From Selaginella tamariscina (lineage: Eukaryota > Streptophyta > Lycopodiopsida > Selaginellales > Selaginellaceae): a DNA stretch of 64,000 nucleotides. The notes under the pieces were generated by a model. That model was not told where the DNA came from and ran no database searches. It saw nothing but the letters and a program-made list of their open reading frames with translations. The stretch is from NCBI GenBank assembly GCA_003024785.1, contig PUQB01000607.1, positions 85,819 through 149,818 on the forward strand, read 5' to 3'. The translations under genes were made by a program, and so were the position numbers. Position 1 is the stretch's first letter, and each line of letters begins with the position of its first letter. Below, piece after piece: positions 12,258 through 24,890 of the stretch.

Positions 12258-15111
12258 TCCAATAGGATTTATAGCATATTTATACCTACACACACACACA
12301 AAACACATTATGTGTTTAGGTTTCTCGCATAATGTGTACACATGCAATGTGCTTCTGGCCTCTCTTATTCGGTCACAAAAGATACACGAAGCCCATGGAT
12401 TATTTACATCCGGTTCGCTGTTCTCCTCATGCTCTCCCGATGAGATAACATACAACACTGTCATCAATGGACTCTGCAAATATGGGGACATGGAAGATGC
12501 ATTTCATCTTGTTGAAGAAATGAAACATAAGCATATTCATGTCAGCCCACGAACACACACTTACATCCTCCAGGTGTGTGCGTGTGTGTGCGTGCGTGCG
12601 CGTGTGTAGACATTGTATGTATTCATATCTGTGGTGTGTACCTCTCGATGGACATGAGTTTATGCATGAGTGTTGCATATACAAATGCAAAGATATATGT
12701 CTATAATAATACACACACACACAATCATAGACATTCACACACATTTTATATAATGTGTACATTGTATAGTTGGGACTGATATATGTACATTTAAGTTATA
12801 TACTTACAGGGACTCTGCAGAACTGGGAAGCTGACAGAAGCCCTGAAATACTTTGGCGAGTTTTTTGATCCACGCTCGGCTAATGTCATCACATACAACG
12901 TCCTCATTGATGGTATATAGATATATGGTGTGGTGTGTGTGTGTGCGTGTGCGTGTGTGTTAGTCTTACTAGGACACGCACACGCACACGCAGCTTATTT
13001 ATGTACGTTTTTGTTTGTTGATGGTACATACATGTATGTGCGTACATAGAGCAAGTACACATTACATGAGTACAAGTACAGACATGTTCTGTTTGCATCT
13101 TTATGCTTGTTTATACACGGGTATATACATGCACTTTATGCGTACGTCTTGTGTGTGAGTGCTTATCTATGTTACAGGGCTATGCAAAGCGGGGAACGTT
13201 GAGAGTGCACTGCAGTTACTTGAGAAGATGCTAAATAATAACTATACTCCAGACATAGTCACATATAACGCACTCATTGATGGTCTGTGTAAGGAGAGGA
13301 AGGCTACTAAGGCACGTGGTCTTCTACAGGAGGCCATTGGGAGAGGTTTTGAACCCAATGTTGTTACATATAGCTGTCTTATTGATGGCTTTTGCAAACA
13401 GAACATGGTAGACGAAAGTTATAAGGTATGTATGCATATATGTGTGTGTACATATACACAGATATGCCATGTTTGTACGTGTGTGTGTGCTATAGTGTTG
13501 AATTGTACGTTATATATGTAGTTGTTTGAAGAGATGGTTAAAAGGGGGATTACACCTAATGATATTACACACAACTGTCTTATCTCTGGACTTTGTCGTG
13601 CTGGAAGATTTGAAACCGCTCGTAGTCATCTCGCAAGGGTAAATTATATATTTTAGTACTCAAATAAACACACATATATAATGTATGAGTAGTACTTAAT
13701 ATGCTAAAGCATTTCTGTGTGCGTGTGTTGGCGCTAATTGATTATCAACTTTACACCTTGCTCAAATTTAATACGGTGGCATAAAAGAAATCGTATCGTA
13801 CATCATTACTATGACGTTATATAGGCATAAAATCATTATAAAATCTCTCTAATATGTTTATATAATTATGTACCCTTAAGTATTAATCCTTGTTTATAGT
13901 AGATGATTGAGAGCGGTTGCTGTGATTTTTTACATACAACATTTTTATAAACGGCCTATGCAAAGCAGGGAAGTTATGTGATGCTACTAGCGTATTACAA
14001 ACCATGGCTGCAAGAAATGTAAGCTTTATTAAATCATTTATTCATTAATGATAATTACATTGTTTTGAATTTGTAAATTTTTCGATATTATTAGGTTTCT
14101 CCAGATGTTTTCACCTACAACTCAGTCTTGGACGGACTGTGTAAGGCTTCAAAGGTTTGTAAATACATACATCCATATACGCACATAAGCCATACGATCT
14201 GCATTATATAAACTATACGTTTCTACATTATGATACATATATGTATGTATAAACATATATACACACATACAGATATATACACATGTATAACATATTTGTG
14301 ACAGGTTGATGAAGCTCTAGAGCTTCTTGGGAACATGTTGGTTTCTCCAGATGTAATAAGCTACAACACAGTTATGGACGGCCTTGTAAGAAAGAGTAGA
14401 GTTTCTGAGGGAGTAAATCTGCTCCACAAGATGATTGAGAACCAAGTCGATCCAACGGCTGTGAGCTACAATATTATCATAGGCGGACTCTGCATGAATA
14501 ATGAAGCCGTTAGAGGGTTAGAACTGTTTAACAATATGGCTTGCCGCCCCGACTTCACTAGTTACAGGTATTGTGCGTGAGTGATATGTACATACATATA
14601 CAGAGACAAAGAATAAACACACACACACACACATTTATCCGGAGGTGCTTATACAGATATGTGTTGTTCAGGATGTTGATTTGTGGACTATATGGAGCTG
14701 GAAATGAGTCAGAGGGGGAGGAGCTTAATAACAAATGAACAATGAGGATCGTTTAAAGAGAGATATCCAATCTTACAACTTGTTAATCGATGGTCTTTGT
14801 AAAGTGGGTCATGTCGATATCTGCAACAAGGTATTAACATATGAACAATAATTAAGTATATCTGGCATCATACATAGTTTAGTTTGTAATATGTATCTAG
14901 TTAAGTGGTGCGTATGTGTGTAATATAGTTTTCCGTGTTTAAGGTAATAGTGGAGATGTTGAGAAGGGGATTATTCCAAACGTGAAGAGCTACAGTATCA
15001 TTGTTGGAGGGCTTTGTAGAGTTGGGAGATGCTCGGAAGCTCTTTGAACTGGTGGTTACAATGGTTGAAAGGGGTTGCATTCCAGGTCTCCCTCCCTCTC
15101 TCTCTCTATGT

Positions 15112-15142
<31 letters not shown>

Positions 15143-15159
15143 TGTACTATACACACACA

Positions 15160-15192
<33 letters not shown>

Positions 15193-15442
15193 TTTCAGGT
15201 TTGAAACTGTATGATGAGATTATCGGTGTGCTATGCAAGCGTGGGGAATGTGAGAAGGCTTACATACTTGTGAAGCAGATGTTGGCCAACAAAGGGCTCC
15301 TAGTCAGAGTTGTTGCTTCCATCTTGTTCGAGCCTTTTACGATGCTGGTAAAGAATCAGACGCTCGTGGCGCATTCCAAGAGTTTGTTTCAAGGAAGCTC
15401 GTCTGGGATGATCGTTCTTACGACTGGTCTTTTCTATCTTAA
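11695..15442 (+). pseudogene. P-class PPR protein gene, intron-rich, several frameshifts
   Basis: This is a pentatricopeptide-repeat RNA-binding protein of the kind that acts in plastids or mitochondria. Exon 1 starts at ATG 11695. Repeat-bearing exons follow at about 12318-12575, 12811-12913, 13178-13425, 13521-13637, 13904-14018, 14094-14155, 14304-14568, 14672-14830, 14944-15086 and 15199-15442. Typical helices are seen (ITYNTVINGLCKYGDMEDAF; VTYNALIDGLCKERKATKAR; VVTYSCLIDGFCKQNMVDES). The frame ends in WDDRSYDWSFLS with TAA at 15440-15442, a normal PPR C-terminus. Several introns fall at the same point of the repeat, just before GLC. Problems are: the exon-2 donor is removed by a 10-base deletion near 11970, and there are frameshifts near 13932 (T-run), 14738, 14969 (G-run) and 15025. 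As read it is not translatable in full, though homopolymer sequencing errors could explain several shifts. Confidence 0.75.
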
Positions 15443-15715
15443 ATGTAAGACTCTCTCTCTCTCTCTCTCAAGCATATACTTCTTAAATGTAAGACTCTCC
15501 TCTCTCTCTCTCCAACACACACACACATGCATATACTTAAATGTAAGACTCTCTGTCTCTCTCCCCTCTCTCTCACATACATATACTTCTTAAATGCAAG
15601 ACTCTCCTCTCTCTCTCTTCTCTCTCTCTCTCTTTATGTATGTATACACACACCCATGCATATACTTCTTAAATGTAAGACTCTTCTCTCCATATACTTG
15701 GTATGTAAAGAGAGC
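15430..15715. repeat. CT-rich minisatellite overlapping the PPR stop codon
   Basis: Five to six tandem copies of a unit containing CTTAAATGTAAGACTCTC are separated by CT and CA tracts of variable length. The first copy includes the PPR stop codon region (CTATCTTAAATGTAAG), so the repeat appears to have expanded from the gene's own 3' end. Confidence 0.7.
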
Positions 15716-16333
15716 TACAGATGGGTACTGATAAAGAGTCAGTTGCTGGTTGCAGTTTCCAATGGAAGCTTGTACACACTCGTTAACTGTGAGTTTGTAT
15801 TTTGCATACATGAGAGATTTCTTTGTAGAATGTATGTATACGCTATATATGTATGTCTATATGTAAGTGCTTGAATATGATATGTCTTTGTTTGTTTACG
15901 CATGCAACATGATAGTCCGACACGCTATTTGCCGGGAATAGACAATTAAGCTGATAAGCATCATTGCAGCCATGTTAATATGTTAAGGTTGATATGTTAT
16001 CTTTAATTTAAAACTTATTTAAGAAATTTTTAAAAAAAATAAAAATTTCTTTAATTTTTAATTTTCAAAATAAACAACATAAAATATCTGCATGCAGAAG
16101 AAGTATATTTTTTTAGTGCAGTTTTTAAATTAAATAGTTGAAATTTTATTAAAAAATCCTTTTACTGTAAAAATTCAAATATCTTATATATAGAATACTT
16201 AATATATGTTAAGGATACAATTTTAGTTGGATGGGTTAATTTTTGTTGGGCATATATGCGTATGTGTATATGTATTGTATATTGTTGGGCATATATGCGT
16301 ATGTGTTGAAGTTAACTAATGCTCTTATATATA

Positions 16334-16364
<31 letters not shown>

Positions 16365-17159
16365 TCATATTCATATTCATGAATACAAGAGTTACCCTTA
16401 ATTTCTTCTCTATTTTTTCCTACGTCTGCTTACAAGATATTTTCATAGCTTTTGACAGGATTGTTTTGTTTTATAATTATTCATTTAATTTGATTATAAT
16501 TTTGTATTATATTAATACGTTTAAAAATATGTCAAAGACCTCTATGATGATGTAAGTGTAAGACTTGTGTCGGTTCAACTTGTTAAAGTTATTTAATTAA
16601 TAACATATCTATTTATTAGTAATTTATTTATTAAATTTAATTGCATTTTATTAATAAGTGTACTTATCGATATTAATTTATTATTTTCAACTTAATTATT
16701 GATATTGATTTATAATTCATTTATGGCGTGTATATTTGTTTGGTTTTAACTCTATAACTGTTTATTGATTGATTAAAGTTTGAAAGAATATTTATTTTTA
16801 TATATAAAAAAAGGAAAACCGTAAAGTATAATATTATCGCATATTAAAGAGGACACTTTCAAGCTGAATAAAAAATATATAAATTAATCACTTAATAGAA
16901 ATTTTAACCATGATTATGTTTTGACTGTCTACATTTACACATTGTATGGGATAGGCATCTGAAGTTTCTACATATGATATTATATTTATATTCAAAAATA
17001 ATTAATTTATTTATTAAAAGAAAACCAGTATGTTAAGATCTTGAGTTTCACATTAATCTCTAAACTTAATATGTATTTTAAAAGTAGCGTTATCCGGTTT
17101 TTTAAAAGTTAATGTTAAAATCAAAGAACACTCTATATATTTGAGCTAACAAGAATGTA
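15716..17159. other. AT-rich intergenic region
   Basis: No gene was recognised. It holds an (AT)n tract at about 16326-16365 followed by three ATTCAT units, and two copies of a 20-25 bp unit GGGCATATATGCGTATGTGT near 16248 and 16285. Confidence 0.6.
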
Positions 17160-17986
17160 TTAACAAACCATCAATTTATTAATAGGCTCCACAAGCTCCA
17201 CATTGAAAACTTCAGAAAAGGCCTCTATCAAGCACGCGTGAATATAATCCAGCATATTCTCTGATGAATATCCTTGAGTATCTTATGAATACTTCCCACT
17301 GCCTTGTCATTGATACCACATGGAATAATATTGTTAAACGGGACAGGTCTGTGGTTACATTAAGAGCTAAACCATGGAAGGTTATCCACTTAGTCACTCT
17401 CACACCTATTGCTGCAACTTTCTCATTACCTACATAAATAAATTATTTATGCTAATAGGAACACACACACACACACACACATAGAGAGAGAGATACTGAG
17501 TATATTAAAGGAAAATACCGATCCAGACTCCAGTGAAACCTTCGACACGAGATGCTTTGAGGGAGTATGCCATCCAAAGAGCACGTATCACAACCTCTTC
17601 AAGAGCTCTCAAGTACCAATGAAGATCCATTTGATAGTGTCTCAAATTTAGTATTGGATACATGACTAGCTGCAATCCAGACATTTTAGCTTCGTGTGTG
17701 TGTGTGTGACTCAATATACGTGTGTATGTGTGTATATTTGTGTAGCTCCTTTTGGATACATACATACATACACACACTATATGACATATGTTATACAGAC
17801 ACACGTGCACACACCTGTCCTGGTCCATGATAGGTAACTTCTCCACCTCTCTCAGTTACATGAAGTTCGTATGGCGGATTGTCTTTATCAAAACAAAGAA
17901 ACTCTGAGGTGCTTCCGGTTCCCATTGTGTACACAGAGGGATGTTGAAGAATAATAAGTGTGTCAGGTCCTGTAATAGTAAGCTTA

Positions 17987-18030
<44 letters not shown>

Positions 18031-18340
18031 GTTCTTGATAGCTGTATGTACTTTGCATATGAAGCACACACACGAGATATTACTTACCTTCATAATGATT
18101 GTTTTCAGAGACGGCCCTGGAGTAATCTGCAACAATTGCCTTTTGCCATTTCCATGCTTCTGTGTAAGGGACTAGCCGGTTATACAAATCATAAAACTCG
18201 CACCTATATGTAACAATAATCAATATATTTGTAAAGTGTGTGTGTGTCTTATATGTGTGTGTGTGCGTGCGCGCACAAAATATAACAAGTGAAAAATAAC
18301 CTTCTTTTGAAATCCTTTGCCTTTTGGTTAACATTTAATT
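17160..18340 (-). CDS. LIP2: Octanoyltransferase (LipB family), plant LIP2-like
   Basis: LipB-type octanoyl-ACP:protein octanoyltransferase moves octanoate onto lipoyl domains, the first step of lipoate synthesis in mitochondria or plastids. Minus-strand exons with GT-AG borders lie at 18203-18088 ([18 protein letters not shown]), 17969-17815 ([31 protein letters not shown]), 17669-17519 ([33 protein letters not shown]) and 17429-17160 ([20 protein letters not shown]; then LNVTTD). The conserved RGG..YHGPGQ block, the catalytic Lys in EKVAAIG and the catalytic Cys in IIPCGI are all present. The Cys is reached only after a one-base deletion in a C-run near 17338, and a second one-base loss near 17275 is needed to reach the usual end ([13 protein letters not shown]). 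An upstream exon near 18300-18340 and the targeting peptide are uncertain. It is either a recent pseudogene or a real gene with assembly errors. Confidence 0.8.
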
Positions 18341-18559
18341 GGCAAAGCTCCGTATCTAACATGGTCTCTGAAACATAACATAATCATATCATATAACACA
18401 CGCACACGCACGCACACACACACACACACACACATAATCATGTATGGAAAAATTAAGATTATACTTCGTTTTTTGGATTTGCAATACAAACTGGAAGACG
18501 AAAATTTCCCAATAATGCTACTCTCCATCGTCACAACATCGTAAATCACAACAGCAGTG

Positions 18560-19200
18560 CAAAAACCCTAAAAAACAGATCCTAGATATGAAATTAAATT
18601 TGTTATTATAATAATTTAATTTATTATAATTTTAATAAGTTTTTATTATCATTAGTACCTATTAAGTAGAAAATTTAAGAAAGGATGCAAATATAGTACA
18701 GATAAAGATAATGATAAATAAATAAAAAAAGTTCAATAATTAAACTATTCTGAAAAACATAAGTATTTTTGTTAAAGTGAACGTGCTGAACCATGCGATC
18801 TCTCTCTCTCTATATGTGTGTGTAATAAGAGTTTAAGAGCTCAAAAAATTTAATCGATAAAGTAATTACTATTGTAAGATCCATGTGTCCATTTGCAATG
18901 CTATGTACTATTATTAGATCAAAATGGCATGTTAACCATTTAGTTGATTTCAATTTAAACCATAAATTAATGTTTGGGCTATACACATTTCTATATTTTG
19001 AGTTCTCATATTGGTGAAAGTGAGGGGCACATTTAATTATCCATATAGAGCATTTGGATTTGTGTTATTTTTTTATGTAAATCTTCTTTATCTTTTTAAA
19101 TTTAACTTTTTCATTGTTAAATATGTTTTATTCTTGTAAATTTATATTCTTTTCTTTTTATCTATAGTTGCACACAACAGGCAAATCCTTTATATGTAAA
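18560..19200. other. Intergenic, AT-rich
   Basis: No gene was recognised. It may hold the LIP2 promoter (minus-strand gene upstream end near 18340-18550). There is a short CT/TG tract near 18800. Confidence 0.4.
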
Positions 19201-21240
19201 GCAATTACTCATGTAATTGCTAGAGCAACTGAACAATCACACTCAGTTGATGACGGCATTCACATTATATAATGCTATTCCTTATGCTTCTACTGCAAAT
19301 TCTCGAGTCCGACCGGATTTCTTCCGTGAAAGTCCTAGAGATGATGTGTACCATTGGTTTGATCACTTCACAGTGGTCGCCACATATCATTCATAAAATG
19401 ATACTCAGTATTTGCGTGAGTTCCCTACTTGTCTTCAAGGGATGGCGTTACAGTAGTATAATGGTTTGGATGTAGCAACTCGTGGGGATTGAAGTATTCT
19501 TCCAATAGTCTTCAAATGCACATTTGGACATGTTGAAGATTGTGACGATGCTTTCCAGTAATTGTATTGTATTCATTAGGAGTCATTTGAGTCGGTGATG
19601 TAGTTTAGTGTTCACTTTTGGAGCTTTTTACTTCGGGTAAAGCCTAACATGTCGAAGCGCATCAAGTTAGGTATGTTGTGGTTAGCACTTCATCAAAACC
19701 TTGTGGGGCTTGTGCATGCACTGGCTCTAATGACCCTTAACAATGCTCTAGCACAATGATATGAGACATTGCATCTCCCACTTGCAACTTTGCATGCTCT
19801 AGTTCCACTTTATGTTGAGGATGGTCCTGCTCCGATGAGGTTAATGTTATTGTTGCCCATGTACTAGGACAAGGTTGGGGCCATAGATGTGCACATGGAC
19901 ATGCAGTCTATTGTTGGGCATGATGAGGTTGGACACACATATCGTTGTTGTCAATGTTTTCTCAATTGGTGTCTTTCATTTCCAGGGTGGAAGCCTTGGT
20001 GTCCACAACATTCGATTGGCATCGTTGTAGTGGAAGATTTTGATGCGGTGGATCTTCTGTGAAACGAAGAATTACATAGAGTAAAGGAGGGTCCTCATGT
20101 GAATAAGTTGGTGACCCTCCATCTTTCTTTTGAGAGTATCATCAAGGGGTTCATTCGACACGAATTCATCCAGTTTTTACTTTTCAAGCTCAATTTGATA
20201 ACATGATACATTCTGTTTTTCTTTTAGTGTTGGTTGATATACTTTATAGCAACGGACACACTCACACTTGTTCACGAGATGAGACTCACATAACTATTCA
20301 TGTGGATAATCGTGAACTTGAGTTTTAATCTTTATAAGTGATGCCGAGTTAAGTTTTTGATTTTATTTTTAGCATGGATTGGTTAACTTGCAATTATGTC
20401 AAGTGTGACTTTGAAAAGTTTTGCCCCTTGTTTGATTCTCCCTCATCTTTTTCCATTTCTTTAATTCTTATTGCACTTCATCCGTTTACTTCTACTTCTG
20501 CTTTAAGCACTTTTGTCTCACCCTTACTTCATGTTGTCTTTCCTTCATACTCTTCCATTTCCTCTTTGGTTCCCTCAGATGATTATCATGATGCAGTCAT
20601 TGATCAGCTTAAGAAGGAGTATGCTGATCTCTTTGACTTCAACTTGTTGTCTAGGTTCAAGATTACAACATGTCACCCTATTCTAACTTGGGATGCTAAG
20701 TATTCTGGTACTTGTTCGGTGTCGGTCACTGAAGAAGCTCAAGATCTTGTTAGCAAATATTAAGAAGATATTAAAGAAGGGTGTTATCTAGAAGTTTTTG
20801 AAGTCCTTAAGCATGCAAACCTCATTCAACATCATGTCTTGTCTGGTTTAAGGATTGTGAGTGTCAGAGTTTTTATCTAGTGCCACAAATGCGGCTTGCC
20901 AAGTGCCAACCATGGAATCCCCTCTGGAACCCCATAGAATCTGGTACAGTAACCCGTATTAAGAACCCAACCCTTAGGAACTTAAGCCCCTAGCTAACCA
21001 AGTCCACGAACGAGACTCACCTTATGAATCAGGACACACAAACTAGTCGAGCTATAGGTATCGTTCCTAAATTGGCATGGTTAAGGCGGTCGGAGTAAGG
21101 CCTCAACCACTAGTTCTGCGGAATGTGAACTTGGGCAATGCTTTTTGAATGTGCGAGTAGGTTTTCGTGCCAAGGAATTTGACTAACTCCTTAGAAGTAA
21201 CGTACCCCTGTCACAAAGGCATGATCCTGCCCATATAGAA
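19200..21240 (+). mobile_element. Decayed Ty3/gypsy-type retrotransposon fragment
   Basis: Broken plus-strand frames resemble a plant gypsy gag region (a stretch around YHWFDHFTVVATY, then LREFPTCLQGM). At about 20370-20760 there is a protease-to-reverse-transcriptase linker (MDWLTCNYVKCDF; LKKEYADLFDFNLLSRFK). Many stops and frameshifts interrupt it. No reverse transcriptase YxDD or integrase block is visible. The stretch 20860-21240 has a more even base composition and could be an LTR remnant or part of another element; I found no terminal repeat pair. Confidence 0.6.
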
Positions 21241-21740
21241 AATAAGACATTCAAAATATTATATTTTTTTATGATTTAAATAATGACATTATGAATATGT
21301 TTTAGAAAATTTATTAACATAATAATGAAGGTATTAATTTAATAAATAAATAAATTATTAATTATATTTTGATGTAGTATTTGAGTGTAAATGTGAATTT
21401 AGAAATAATATAAAATTAATTATTTCTTAATTTTATATTTATTTTTAAATTTATATTTTTATATGTTTAACACTTAAATACTATATTAAATATAATTAAT
21501 TAACTTATTTATATATTAAGTTAATACTTTATTATTGTTTTAGTAACTTTTTTAAAGCATATCCGTAGTGTCATTGTTTAAATTGTAAAGGAATACGATG
21601 TTTTGAACGTTTTATTTCTTATTCACATTTAAGTCTTTACCACATACATTGACTATTTAACACTGGACTGTACATTTTACTAGTTTATTCAACTCTTCAT
21701 TCACACTATGCAAATAACTTCTACATAGAGAGAGAATAAG
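21241..21740. other. Intergenic, very AT-rich
   Basis: No gene was recognised. Interrupted TTAATTAA-type palindromes dominate. Confidence 0.5.
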
Positions 21741-21744
21741 GCGT

Positions 21745-21986
21745 TCATGGTTCAAACATGGTTTTTGAAGAGCTACTAAGGTTTTTCACTAGTTTGTTCA
21801 TGTAAGGTTCGTCTAGAGCTTTATCAAGAGTAGTTGCCAACCCAGCCCGCTCTGTTCTTAGGTGTACTCTGTCGGTGCCTTTCTGAGGAGGAGTGCTATG
21901 GGTTTCTCTATTCTGATGCTGCCTTGTAACCTTAAAAGCCTCACGTTTCTCAGCATTATCCACATCTTGTCGATTCGTGCTCTCAA
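21745..21986 (-). CDS. Hypothetical 3'-terminal exon
   Basis: An open minus-strand stretch follows a good acceptor (pyrimidine-rich sequence then CCAG at about 21987) and ends in a stop at 21745. The product is hydrophilic (NRQDVDNAEKREAFKVTRQ; then LDEPYMNKLVKNL), and I do not recognise it. Upstream exons on this strand would overlap the SET-domain gene region, which is a reason for doubt. It could be a chance open frame. Confidence 0.25.
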
Positions 21987-22180
21987 CCTGGAGTGTTAAA
22001 AAGTTACAATATAAATCTATATAGTTGAATATATGCCTACCCACTCGCATTTATATGTATATCTATGCATTTATGTACAAAAATACATCTAAGCTGTGTA
22101 GTGATGATACTCAATATATGCGTAAAACAATAGTATATTTTTGTATAGGATTCTCATTTGTGATTTATGTATGACAGGAG

Positions 22181-23800
22181 CTTGAGGAGGCAAGGCATCC
22201 GCTGCGCTTCACAAGCACAGGAAAACAATCCAGATGGACGAATTGACGGTTTCACAAACTGTGTCGTCGCTTGACGGCCTCCAGCGAATGCACCTGTCCG
22301 GTATGCAAGGTGGGATTTCTCTCCAGGTCTAATATATTATAGATAAATCTCTGTATATCTCTCAACATCTTTAAGTCAATATTCCCATGTATATACAATG
22401 TATGTATGCTCATACATAACAATTTACATAACTTGTTTGACAGGATATTAATCTGTATCAACATGTATACACGTAAGTATACGTATATATTGTTGTGTTC
22501 ATGTACATATATACACTTAACGGAAGTTTTCAGGATACAAACTTCTACGATTGATAAGAGTGCGTCTCATGTGTTGAATTCGGCTGGAGTCAGGCTCTGG
22601 TACACTGCAGCAAGTGATTGTACACCTGAGGACATGGGCATGCTGTTTCCACGAGGGATTACTATCAAACTGCCTTTGCAGGAAAGTGAGGCTTGCATCC
22701 TTGTGGACAACCCAGCGAACGTCTCAGTAGTGAGCAGCTTTGAGAAGAAGGAGCAACTTCTGAAGATGGACTGAACGAGTACATGCAGAAGTGCGACTTT
22801 AATACATGAAACCTTTGAGTTGCTATCTTTTGCGTGTCTCCTAACTTACCGAACCTGGCTATCGACAGTCAGAGGACTCTCAAGCAGATATATGCGTTGT
22901 GGGGGAAGCTTTACGGTGATAAGAAGGGAACTTTAGTCCACATAATAGTATATTTATAACATAAAGTTGTAATATGCGTATAGTTATACTAAGTATAGTC
23001 TGTACATAGATAGTATAGGCCAATATTGTTGCTGCATAACATGAAATATAACCTGTCTAGCCAAACTTTCAAAATTGAAAAATAATACTGTGAGCATTAT
23101 TTTAATCGGTTATTATTCTTTCCAGAATGTAATTTGTTTATACGTAGTGAAAATATGTCATTTAACTACGGGTTTAGAGTTTATAGCTGTGTAGTACATC
23201 GACGGCTATGCTTGTATAACTAATATAAATATGGTGTCGTTTTCATTAACCGGGGGGGGCTGTTTCCTTTCAGGACGTAGGAAAGGATATGCTCTTGACC
23301 GGTACTCTACGTGACGTCGATGAGGAACTGGTAGTGGAGCCACAGAAGATTATCTCCGTTATACATTACGACTTCAAGATGGAATTTCTGGGTGGGCTTT
23401 GGACAGTCCCTGGATTCATCAACCACTCTTGTCGTCCAAACTTGACTATGATTAAAATAGGAGGAGCTAAGATCATTACAGCTAATGTGGACGTCGAAGC
23501 AGGAGCAGAGCTCTCATACTTTCACTTCCCTGGGTACGAGTTCCTTCCTGCTGAAGAGGTATGTATCTCTCTCTCTCGCGCGCGCGCATACACATGTAGA
23601 TATACATATTCCACTGCTCTCTTTCTTATGTAGTTCTTACACATTTAATAGTGACGACATTTAATTAGATATACATATTCCACTTCTCTCTTCTTAATAA
23701 TTCTTACACATTTGTACTGTCGGATAGTAATTCTATATATGGACTAATTACTTATGGTCTAGGTTTTTGTACACAGGTGAATTGCCTTGGCTGTGGATAA
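22181..23800 (+). CDS. SET-domain (SMYD/TPR-SET-like) methyltransferase, fragmentary model
   Basis: The clearest exon, about 23275-23560, encodes a SET-domain core. The signature GFINHSCRPN follows GGLW, and then come a beta-strand region (AKIITANVDVEAGAELSYFH) and the expected FPGYEFLPAEE helix start. A short exon near 23777 (VNCLGCG) would give the cysteines of a post-SET motif. Upstream exons are likely at about 22181-22327 and 22535-22775 (LWYTAASDCTPEDMGMLF; then FPRGITIKLP), with another stretch near 22830-22935 (IDSQRTLKQIYALWGKLYG). Plant TPR-SET proteins related to SMYD have NHSCxPN in the same context. The frames of the 5' exons do not join cleanly, so start and exon borders are unsure and the gene may be degraded. 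It probably methylates lysine on histone or other protein substrates. Confidence 0.55.
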
Positions 23801-24890
23801 GGCTCGCAAGCACACATAAAAGAAATATGTACATATGCGATGCTTTGTTTTGATACATAGATACGTCTAATGAAAGAAAGATGCTAAATTCAGATTTTGT
23901 TCCTTAGAATCCAAACACAATCGTGTGCATGGGTGAGTGTGTGTGTGTGAGTGCTTGCGTGCCATATTCAGATCCATTATCAGCACCCAGCAGTTATATA
24001 TACATACGTATAAATGATGAATTTATTTATGGAAAAATTATCAAATCCAGATTGTTTTAAAAATGACCAAATTGGCCTTGAGTCAAATCAGCTTAATACA
24101 ACACACACATGCCTGTGTTATATTTATAGATAAAGCCTTATGTATATTATTAAATTGCTTAATGATAAATTTAACTCAAATACAATTTAGGACAATCTAG
24201 GAATTATATAAAACTAAAGAGTCAGTTTTATACTTCCCTTTATTTATAATCAACTTAACCTTATATAAATAACCTTAATGTAACCTTTAATGTAAGTGTG
24301 TATTAAAGTTATGAGTTCAAACCGTTTGAAATGCATGTATATAATGTAGAATCTCAATATAAATTAAGTAAGGGTACTATCTTACTAAATCTAGAATTTC
24401 CCGGTAATTATGAAAGTAGCAGGGAAGACTAATTTTACTCTTAAATTCCTTATATTTACTTATTATAATATAAACTTGCTTAGTTTACCTGCAAAACACT
24501 TATTAACACGGGGAACCAGTTCAAGGTGGCCTATATATAGGAGCGACTGCCCCGGAACCTTCCGATATATCGAGGTCATCCGGACGTAGACCATCCGGCA
24601 GCTGCCAATAAAAAAACATTTAATAAACTAAGTGAGGGTTTATGCTTGAAATGCAAGGCCAGAATATTCTCATTTTCATTAGCATATATATTGTTTCTGC
24701 TTGGGACAATTCCAAGACAACAAGAAATGGGCTTTTAAATATTAGAAGAAATCTTGACCTTGTAGAAAATTACATTGGACCGAACAGATATCTCCTCCTC
24801 AAATGGATAGTGTAGCAATTGGTAAACAATTCGATAGGCTTGTTTGCAAGGTAGCAATTTTTTGTAGGCCAAAGAGCTAAACTCTACAAG
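23801..24890. other. Intergenic region
   Basis: No convincing gene. A GC-richer stretch at 24510-24610 (around GACTGCCCCGGAACCTTCC) may be the tail of the SET gene or a fragment of something unrecognised. Confidence 0.4.

Larger units (their letters stand above)
7100..12290. repeat. Tandem segmental duplication, copy 2
   Basis: This second copy of the ABCC/UGT/PPR block follows copy 1 directly, the join being in a run of CA dinucleotides at about 7075-7100. Differences from copy 1 are: loss of the segment equivalent to 2940-3577, a short tandem repeat at 7912-7962, a tandem duplication of about 100 bp at 10437-10640, and a 0.7-kb insertion at 10909-11618. After about 12290 the sequence continues into the rest of the PPR gene, so the PPR copy here holds the original 3' part. 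Confidence 0.85.
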
